A DNA stretch of 64,000 nucleotides from Spirochaetaceae bacterium (GTDB lineage: Bacteria; Spirochaetota; Spirochaetia; Treponematales; Treponemataceae). The translations under genes were made by a program, and so were the position numbers. The stretch spans positions 248,001 through 312,000 of the forward strand of contig JAFZVC010000026.1 in the NCBI GenBank assembly GCA_017618015.1, given 5' to 3'. This document shows positions 58,160 to 64,000 of this stretch, piece after piece; positions within the stretch are counted from its first letter, which is position 1; each line of letters opens with the position of its first letter. The notes beneath the pieces were generated by a model that searched no databases, was not told the DNA's origin, and worked only from the letters and a program-made list of their open reading frames with translations.

Positions 58160-59650
58160 TTATTTTGTATTCAATTTGTCAAATACTGATTTTCCGAGCT
58201 TCCAGTTATCTCCGGCGCCCATCGTTATAAAAAGATATCCTGTCTTTCCCGCCGGCAGAGGCTTCGAAAGTCTTTCAAGCACATACGGTTCGGCATCCAT
58301 CACTTCTTCAAAATACTTGACGTTTTGGTGATGCGCGCTCGTCCTTGCAAAAAGGATTTTACCGTTTACGCCGCCGGAATAGACTTCCCTAGCCGACGGG
58401 TAAATCTTGTGCAGAATAACTTCATCCGCGTCACCGAAAGCAGAGGCGAAGTCTTCGAGCAAAGCGGCTGTACGCGTGTATGTGTGCGACATAAAATCGA
58501 CGATTATAACTCTGTCCGGGTAAAATGAACGGAAGCCGTTTATTGTTGTTTTTATCGCTGTCGGATGATGACCGTAGTCGTCTATAAACACGCAGTTTCC
58601 AGCCTCGCCTATTATTTCGCTGCGCCGCTTTGCACCTTCAAATGAAAGAAGTGCGTCCTTCAGTTTGTTAAGGTCAGCTGCGCTTACAGCTTCCGCATCC
58701 TCAGTATTTCGATCGGTTTTAAGAAGCTCTACAGAGAGCGCGATTGCGGCGGCGGCATCAAGCACCTCGTGGTGTCCTGGTATGCGCACAGCGAACTCAA
58801 CATCGTATCCGTTAAGCGAAAAATACTGCTTGCCGTCTTCTATTCTGCCAAAAACGATTCCGTAATCACCGGGCGCATACTCGCCATACGGAATGAACTT
58901 TATATCTTCGCGGGAAAGCCGCGCGTTTTCCACAGCCTCACAGGCACCCTTGTCATCTGAACAATAAATAACTGTGCCGTTTTCCGGGAGCAGACAAAGA
59001 TAATCGACAAAGGCATCAAGAATATCGCCGTATGTGGGATAATAGTCCTCGTGGTCGCTTTCAACGCTTGTAAGAACAATTTTCTGCGGGTGGAATGCCA
59101 TAAAATGACGCTGATATTCGCACGTTTCCGCGACAAAATATTTATGCCCCGCCGTAAGCGTGCATGAGCCACCGAAAGACTTCACCGCACTTCCTGCAAG
59201 GATTTGCGCCGGCAAACCGAGCGAGTTTATAAGGGTACCGGACATACCGGTTACTGTCGTTTTTCCGTGAACACCGCATATTCCAACGCTGTAAGAAGCG
59301 GCGGAGACAGCTCCTAAAGCTTCCGTATAAAGCACGCATTTGATGCCTTTTGCGCAGGCTTCTATAAGGTCTGGATTTACATCGAGCTTGTATGCTGATG
59401 AATAAACTACGATATCTGGCAGCGGCTTTCCGTTACCGCCTATGTTGTCTTTTGAAAATGGAAGGGGCGTTATGCCAAGCTTTTCCAAAATCTCATCTGT
59501 ATAAAATCGTTCCTCAACATCACTGCCGGTAATGACAGCACCCCTAGCAGCGCAAATCTCAACAAGTGCTGCCATTCCAGTGCCTTTTATTCCGACGAAA
59601 TGCATACGGAAACCGTTCATGTTTTCAGGTAAAAGTAATGTATTAGACAT
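58160..59650 (-). CDS. murC: UDP-N-acetylmuramate-L-alanine ligase
   Basis: 496 residues. N-terminal HFVGIKGTGMAALVEIC (UDP-binding Rossmann), ATP site GICGVHGKTTVTGM near 125, ETCEYQRHFM, and C-terminal EGAKRRSEIIGE and FIDDYGHHPTAIKTTI. Adds L-alanine to UDP-MurNAc in peptidoglycan synthesis. The Mpl recycling ligase is the main alternative, but the central region reads as MurC. Promoter boxes end 9 nt before the ATG. Confidence 0.9.
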   Translation of the reverse strand: MSNTLLLPENMNGFRMHFVGIKGTGMAALVEICAARGAVITGSDVEERFYTDEILEKLGITPLPFSKDNIGGNGKPLPDIVVYSSAYKLDVNPDLIEACAKGIKCVLYTEALGAVSAASYSVGICGVHGKTTVTGMSGTLINSLGLPAQILAGSAVKSFGGSCTLTAGHKYFVAETCEYQRHFMAFHPQKIVLTSVESDHEDYYPTYGDILDAFVDYLCLLPENGTVIYCSDDKGACEAVENARLSREDIKFIPYGEYAPGDYGIVFGRIEDGKQYFSLNGYDVEFAVRIPGHHEVLDAAAAIALSVELLKTDRNTEDAEAVSAADLNKLKDALLSFEGAKRRSEIIGEAGNCVFIDDYGHHPTAIKTTINGFRSFYPDRVIIVDFMSHTYTRTAALLEDFASAFGDADEVILHKIYPSAREVYSGGVNGKILFARTSAHHQNVKYFEEVMDAEPYVLERLSKPLPAGKTGYLFITMGAGDNWKLGKSVFDKLNTK

Positions 59651-59659
59651 GATACAGAT

Positions 59660-59688
59660 ATTTTAGCGGAAAGAATAAGTCTTTTCAA
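59660..59688 (-). promoter_or_regulatory. Promoter abutting murC
   Basis: Minus strand TTGAAA (59688-59683), 17-nt spacer, TAAAAT (59665-59660), 9 nt before the start codon; predicted leader about 3 nt. Confidence 0.6.
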
Positions 59689-59710
59689 CGGCAAGCATGA
59701 TGACGCAGGC

Positions 59711-59747
59711 ATAAAAAAAACCGGCTACAAAAAGCTGTAACCGGTTT
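59711..59747 (-). terminator. Intrinsic terminator of the CsgG-like lipoprotein gene
   Basis: On the minus strand AAACCGGTTACA (59747-59736) pairs with TGTAGCCGGTTT (59729-59718), one G-T pair, followed by a T-run. Confidence 0.9.
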
Positions 59748-59773
59748 CGTTGAGTTCCAAGAACTATTGTTTA

Positions 59774-60775
59774 TTAGTTCTTGCGAATCTCATTCTGATG
59801 TTCAAGCTTCTTTGCGCTTGCAAGCTCTGACTCAAGGTCTGAAAGAGCTCTTATAGCGCGAGAATCATGGAATACATCGCAGATTTCCTGCATAAGCTCA
59901 ATAGCTCCCTCAAGGTCACCTAAAGCTTCGCGAAGAAGAGCTGCATTATAACCGGCTTCGAGGTATCCGCGTCTTACATAGATTTCCTCATATTTCTGAC
60001 AAGCGAATTCGATGTTTCCAGCTTTTACCATTTCATCAGCATAAGCCATGTCCGGGTCATCCATTGAATCTGAAAGCAGTGAGAGTGTCTTTTTAACCGT
60101 GTATGGCTGAATCTGTCTCATGATTGTCTCTGCAATCTCCATGAACGGTTTGCGTCCCATGTCGTATACAGACTCTACAGCTTCAATTTCCTCATGCTCA
60201 TAAGAATCTTTCTCAACCGGGATTGTCTTTATAGAGATAACCCTGTTAGTTGCTGTATCAACAATCTGATACATCAGCTCAACATACAGATGACGATAAT
60301 AGTATGTAATCATCATCCTGCCTTGTGCATAGTTACGCTCGCGAATAACGCTTTCAATAGACGTTTCGAATTTTGTGATTGCACCTGTAAGATAAACATC
60401 ACAGCGTGGTTTCTTTCCGAGTGAAATTGCATTTGAAACTGTTGTTGAGTCTACGAGATCAAGATATTTTGAGTTAACAAGTCCTTCCTGCAAAGTCGTT
60501 GTGAGCAAGTGTGTAAGCTGGCGTCTGTCCTCATCATCCTGGTCGTAATACCAGTCATGCATACCAAGATATTCCATAACGTCAATAACAGCCTGGGAAA
60601 CACCACCCATAGCGGATGTGGATTTGGCCTGGAACGGAAGGATACCTACAGATTTTGCGCCGTTAAGATCAAGTTCGGCAGGTCTTTCGACTTCAACCGT
60701 GACTGTTGTAGCACAACCAGTAAGGCTCAATGCCAAAACCAGTACAACAATGAGTAAAAAGATACTCTTCTTCAT
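59774..60775 (-). CDS. Lipoprotein with CsgG-like and TPR-like parts
   Basis: 333 residues. Signal peptide with lipobox SLTGC (Cys21). Residues 40-220 resemble the periplasmic fold of CsgG/DUF6340-type outer-membrane-associated lipoproteins: AKSVGILPFQAKS, LTTTLQEGLVNSKYLDLVDS, CDVYLTGAITKFE. Residues 245-325 are helical and TPR-like (AGNIEFACQKYEEIYVRRGY, EALGDLEGAIELMQEI). Probably a periplasmic or outer-membrane scaffold; no secretion-channel evidence. Confidence 0.7.
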   Translation of the reverse strand: MKKSIFLLIVVLVLALSLTGCATTVTVEVERPAELDLNGAKSVGILPFQAKSTSAMGGVSQAVIDVMEYLGMHDWYYDQDDEDRRQLTHLLTTTLQEGLVNSKYLDLVDSTTVSNAISLGKKPRCDVYLTGAITKFETSIESVIRERNYAQGRMMITYYYRHLYVELMYQIVDTATNRVISIKTIPVEKDSYEHEEIEAVESVYDMGRKPFMEIAETIMRQIQPYTVKKTLSLLSDSMDDPDMAYADEMVKAGNIEFACQKYEEIYVRRGYLEAGYNAALLREALGDLEGAIELMQEICDVFHDSRAIRALSDLESELASAKKLEHQNEIRKN

Positions 60776-60880
60776 AAATAGATTACTCCTTAAGTAAAAC
60801 TGTAAATAAATGAGAAACTCTCTTAATAGGTTATTATATCACGAAAAAGAGGTAAAATCAACAACCCAACCATACTGGGA

Positions 60881-60909
60881 TTGTTGATTCTACAATGAAG
60901 ATATATAAT
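60881..60909 (+). promoter_or_regulatory. Promoter abutting folC
   Basis: TTGTTG (60881-60886), 17-nt spacer, TATAAT (60904-60909), 7 nt before ATG 60917; no Shine-Dalgarno, so leaderless. Confidence 0.7.
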
Positions 60910-60916
60910 AGATTAC

Positions 60917-62320
60917 ATGGAAAATAATAATGTTTCAAAAATTCTTTCTGACTGGCTCGATTCATATTTGAATTTTGAACGGTTGCCTAAAAAAAATATA
61001 TTCTGGCTCGATACAATTGAGTTTTTATGTAACAGGCTCAACAATCCGCAAAACTCATATAAATCAATTCATATAGCCGGTTCAAAAGGGAAAGGTTCTG
61101 TCTCTGCATTCGTGTCGTCTATTATCCGGGAGGCAGGTTTTTCCTGCGGTCTTTACACTTCTCCGCACATTCAGCACCTTATTGAACGCATAACGGAAGC
61201 TGGAAAGTTTTTCCCGGAGAAAGTTTATGATGATGCTTTCCACGAGATGGTTCCGCGCGTTGAGTCAATTATTCCAGAACAACTTCCGAACGAACGTGAG
61301 ATTACGTGGTTCGAACTTATTACGCTTTACAGCTTTTTATGCTTCAAAAATGCCGGATGCACATGGGCAGTATTCGAGACAGGACTTGGTGGCAGGCTTG
61401 ACGCAACGAACATTATAAAACCTGAAATGTGCATAATAACGCCAATCGAACTTGAGCATACTGAGTATTTGGGAAACACTATTCCGCTTATCGCCGCAGA
61501 AAAAGCTGGCATCATCAAAAAAGACACGCCAGTCTTTGTGTCGCGTCAAAAAAGAGAGGCGCTTGAAGTTTTCAAAACAAAGGCAGCACAGATGAACGCG
61601 CCGCTTTATTACTTCGATGATTTTGTGCGTAGTTTGGAATATGATCTTCCTGTCTACAAAAAAAACAACTGTGACACCATGAAAGTACGGATTGATTGCG
61701 GCAGTTTGTTCTCTCGCCCCTTGGAGACAAAACTCTGTCTTATTGGAAAAGTACAGGCAGAAAACGCGTCACTCGCCGCCGCAGCCGTAAAACACATAAT
61801 GCCCGATATTTCAGAGGAAGTTATTGAGCGTGGCCTTTCAAAAGCCGAGCTTCCAGGACGGTTTGAAATAACAAATAATCCGTACGGTACGAATAAAATG
61901 GTCCTTGACGGAGCGCATACATCTAACAGTCTTTGTGGCACGATAGAGACATTCAAAAAGACTTTCGGCAATGGAAATCTTCTGTTCGCATGCGCGGAAG
62001 ACAAGGACATGAACGCGTTGGTTCACGTAATTCTTGATGCAGACTGTCCGTTCCATAAGGTTTTCCTTACGCGCCCTGGTGAACTTAAAAAATCTGATTT
62101 GGGCCGGCTTTCCGAGTATTTCTTTGACTATCTTTCTACAAGAGACGATTTGAAGGATAAGATTTGCTGTATTGTCGAGGCGGATTATAAAAAAGCAATT
62201 GAAAACGCGATGAGGGAAGCCGGAGAAAGCGGAGAACAGCTTCTTGTAACGGGATCTTTTTATCTTGTAAGTGAAGTTAAACAAACGCTGAGCGCTTTTT
62301 TATCCAACAAAGATGAATGA
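60917..62320 (+). CDS. folC: Folylpolyglutamate/dihydrofolate synthase
   Basis: 467 residues, Mur-ligase fold: HIAGSKGKGSVSAFV (ATP loop near 50), YTSPHIQHLIERI, ETGLGGRLDATNII, ITPIELEHTEYLG and VLDGAHT in the second half. Adds L-glutamate to dihydropteroate and/or reduced folates. Its 3' 61 nt overlap the convergent pseudouridine synthase gene, with no room for a terminator between them. Confidence 0.92.
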   Translation: MENNNVSKILSDWLDSYLNFERLPKKNIFWLDTIEFLCNRLNNPQNSYKSIHIAGSKGKGSVSAFVSSIIREAGFSCGLYTSPHIQHLIERITEAGKFFPEKVYDDAFHEMVPRVESIIPEQLPNEREITWFELITLYSFLCFKNAGCTWAVFETGLGGRLDATNIIKPEMCIITPIELEHTEYLGNTIPLIAAEKAGIIKKDTPVFVSRQKREALEVFKTKAAQMNAPLYYFDDFVRSLEYDLPVYKKNNCDTMKVRIDCGSLFSRPLETKLCLIGKVQAENASLAAAAVKHIMPDISEEVIERGLSKAELPGRFEITNNPYGTNKMVLDGAHTSNSLCGTIETFKKTFGNGNLLFACAEDKDMNALVHVILDADCPFHKVFLTRPGELKKSDLGRLSEYFFDYLSTRDDLKDKICCIVEADYKKAIENAMREAGESGEQLLVTGSFYLVSEVKQTLSAFLSNKDE

Positions 62321-63060
62321 ATTTGCACTTGAACAGGCGTTCCGTCCGCTTTCGTAAATGAAAGCCCTGACGCAAAGAAAAGCATTTCGCCACCAGATTC
62401 TTCGCTGCCATAAATCTTGTCACCGAAAACTGGAAAACCTGAAAAAGCAAGGTGCGACCGCACCTGATGGCGGAAGCCTTCGTTGATTCGGCAAACAATC
62501 CGTACAAGCTTTTTTCCGTCTTCTAGGCTTTTACCACAGGCTTCCGTGCTGACGACGGCAGACTCAACTATTTCTGTCATATACAAGCGCGTGCCTGCTT
62601 TTTTCTTGTCCGCTGTAGTGCTTCTTTCGTCCTCAAAAACTGGTTTTACCGCAGCGCCTTTTTTTCCGAACGGTCTGAACCGGCTCGTAATAACTTGTTC
62701 TGAGGGGAGTCTGCCGTCGTTCGACAAACTGTAAGCAGTGTACTCTTTTACGAAGTTTCCGACTTCCCGGCATTCTTCTATGTGGCTGAAAAAAGTGTCA
62801 TTACGAGCGATTAACAATAGTCCGCAAGTTTCTGTATCAATTCTGTGGATAAGACCGCCTTCTCCCGCTTTTTTTCCTCTTACAGAAAGCACATCGGGAA
62901 AGTCGGAAGTAACTGATTCAAACACAGAAAAACAGCCGCCGTTCAACGGGGCTGACGGAAGTCCGCTTCCTTTGGCTATAACAAGAAAATCAGGATTTTC
63001 TTCGGCTACAAACCATTCGCCGCGTTCAGGAAGACGGTCACATTCAATAACTTCTGCCAT
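62260..63060 (-). CDS. RluA-family pseudouridine synthase (second copy)
   Basis: 266 residues. LIHRIDTETCGLLLIARN contains the catalytic Asp (HRxD motif) and RINEGFRHQVRSHLAFSGFPVFGDKIYG is the family's C-terminal motif. No S4 domain. ATG 63060 overlaps the stop of the upstream RluA-family gene (TGATG); the longer open frame to 63381 is a shadow of that gene. rRNA or tRNA target unknown. The variant HRIDTETCG (Cys for Ser) is mild. Confidence 0.85.
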   Translation of the reverse strand: MAEVIECDRLPERGEWFVAEENPDFLVIAKGSGLPSAPLNGGCFSVFESVTSDFPDVLSVRGKKAGEGGLIHRIDTETCGLLLIARNDTFFSHIEECREVGNFVKEYTAYSLSNDGRLPSEQVITSRFRPFGKKGAAVKPVFEDERSTTADKKKAGTRLYMTEIVESAVVSTEACGKSLEDGKKLVRIVCRINEGFRHQVRSHLAFSGFPVFGDKIYGSEESGGEMLFFASGLSFTKADGTPVQVQIHSSLLDKKALSVCLTSLTR

Positions 63061-64000
63061 CAATCCGTCTCCTTGGCAAAAACAGTTTTCTCCCATTTTT
63101 CGTGAAGAACTTTCAAAATGCGTTTGAAACGTACAGGGACAGGAGCCTCGAAAAAAGACGGTTCGTTCTTTCCGGGAAGCCTGATGCCGAGTTTTCGCGC
63201 ATGAAGCATAAGCGTCGCATCGGGGAAAAGTGAATCTTTCCGGGCGTATACTGGATCCCCAAGTATCGGGCAGCCTATATACCGCATGTGTACACGTATC
63301 TGGTGCGTTCTTCCAGTCTTTAGCCGCAGCCTCATAAGCGAATACTGTCCGTAAGAACAAATGCATTTGTATTTTGTCCATGCAAATTTACCCACATCAG
63401 GATCTGACGACGTTGTGAAACGTTTTCTGTTCTTTGGGTCGCGGACAATCTTAGTTTTTATGTTCCCGGAGGCTGCGGGCGGTCTTCCCTTTACAATCGC
63501 GATATACTCTTTTCTTACGCGTTTTTCCTGAAACTGCTTTTGAAGCCAGTCTTCGCTTTCTTTGTTTTTTGCCGTTATTATGACGCCCGATGTGTCTTTA
63601 TCAAGCCGGTGCACGATACCTGGTCTTCTAGGATCTTTTGATACTGTTGAAGCGTCAAAAACCGAGTCGCAGCCCCAATGGAACAAAAGAGCGTTCACGA
63701 GCGTTCCTGACCAGTTTCCGGCAGCAGGATGCGTTACCATTCCCTGCTTTTTGTTTATTACGGCTGTGTTTTCATCCTCATAAAGGATTTGAAGCGGAAT
63801 ATCTTGCGGAAGAATATTTTCCGGAACTGGGTCCTCGAACTGAATTTCTACGTTTTCTCCGCCTGAAACTTTCACAGAAAGCTTTGATTTTTTGCCGTCT
63901 ACGACAACAGAAAGCACACCATGCTTAAGGCGAGAACGGCTCATTTTTAGGAATGAAGATGCATATATATCAAGGCGGCACGATTCAGTTTCAAAAAGCG
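63060..64000 (-). CDS. RluA/RluD-family pseudouridine synthase, 5' end beyond the window
   Basis: Partial. The first ATG inside the window is at 63944, but the frame stays open to 64000 and that part reads as an S4 RNA-binding domain (CRLDIYASSFLKMSRSRLK). The true start is therefore outside the window. Catalytic motif GIVHRLDKDTSGVIITAKN; C-terminal RLKTGRTHQIRVHMRYIGCPILGDPVY. RluD-type enzymes isomerise uridines of 23S rRNA helix 69; paralogues are common, so the exact target is not certain. Overlaps the next RluA gene. Confidence 0.88.
   Translation of the reverse strand, partial: LFETESCRLDIYASSFLKMSRSRLKHGVLSVVVDGKKSKLSVKVSGGENVEIQFEDPVPENILPQDIPLQILYEDENTAVINKKQGMVTHPAAGNWSGTLVNALLFHWGCDSVFDASTVSKDPRRPGIVHRLDKDTSGVIITAKNKESEDWLQKQFQEKRVRKEYIAIVKGRPPAASGNIKTKIVRDPKNRKRFTTSSDPDVGKFAWTKYKCICSYGQYSLMRLRLKTGRTHQIRVHMRYIGCPILGDPVYARKDSLFPDATLMLHARKLGIRLPGKNEPSFFEAPVPVRFKRILKVLHEKWEKTVFAKETD

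Noticed and set aside
62260-63381. 373-residue version of the second RluA protein
   Set aside because: The first 107 residues are an out-of-frame copy of the upstream synthase gene; ATG 63060 in a TGATG overlap is the natural start.
1-64000. CRISPR array, prophage or integrative element
   Set aside because: No regularly spaced repeats, no cas, integrase, capsid or conjugation genes seen; the only mobile element recognised is the IS3-type element.

Overview
The window reads as a chromosomal segment of a spirochaete, most likely a host-associated Treponema. This is inferred from protein flavour, since no 16S gene is present. The supporting signs are a PnrA/BMP-type nucleoside ABC transporter, several formylglycine-enzyme-like (SUMF1-fold) secreted or lipoproteins, substrate-binding proteins whose signal peptides end in A-(G/S)-G-(K/R)-K-(D/E), [FeFe]-hydrogenase maturases of an anaerobe, a Rex repressor, and intergenic GC-rich structured segments. 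Genes lie on both strands in short operons. The left end begins in non-coding sequence and the right end cuts a pseudouridine synthase gene.

Layout. 1-1.7 kb: metallo-beta-lactamase-fold hydrolase and histidine phosphatase. 1.8-6.7 kb: a complete branched-chain-amino-acid-type ABC transporter (receptor, two permeases, two ATPases), with a hairpin attenuator between receptor and permease genes. 6.7-9.9 kb: a sulfur-assimilation unit, metY-cysK-Rrf2 regulator, preceded by an unannotated 55-codon leader ORF with three consecutive Cys codons. The leader's Cys-codon region is perfectly complementary to the metY ribosome-binding site. 10-20.3 kb: MATE exporter, SDR plus radical-SAM/SPASM pair, serine hydrolase, DUF554 membrane protein, double FGE-domain protein, YdcF-like protein, pullulanase and a small membrane protein. 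20.4-22.1 kb: tRNA-Leu(GAG) and an IS3/IS150-type element that split the terminator hairpin of the next operon. 22.1-27.1 kb: nucleoside/BMP ABC transporter. 27.2-33 kb: FGE-like lipoprotein, YgjV-like protein, EF-G, HigBA toxin-antitoxin, small exported protein, structured intergenic DNA, small alarmone synthetase.

33.3-39 kb: a Crp/Fnr-family regulator, a 110-nt nested hairpin, a 16-bp perfect palindrome centred 41.5 bp before a predicted start site, then a tightly overlapping five-gene operon coding for an NMT1/SsuA-type ABC transporter plus HydE and HydF. 39-49.9 kb: beta-helix-like secreted protein, ClpB, thioesterase, deoxyinosine glycosylase, nucleoside hydrolase, then recO-recJ-M23 peptidase. 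The RecJ carries about 150 extra residues. 49.9-64 kb: ligA, tpiA, trmB, a lipoprotein, a cryptic GHKL-like protein, rex, an RlmK-like methyltransferase, yicC, murC, a CsgG-like lipoprotein, folC and two RluA-family pseudouridine synthases.

Two themes cut across the window. First, about a dozen genes have no Shine-Dalgarno sequence and instead carry a well-spaced -35/-10 promoter whose -10 box ends 5-9 nt before the start codon. This predicts leaderless mRNAs for housekeeping genes such as clpB, ligA, murC, folC, rex and the alarmone synthetase. Second, regulation looks RNA- and palindrome-rich: Cys-codon leader, operon-internal hairpins, and putative Crp/Fnr and Rrf2 operators.
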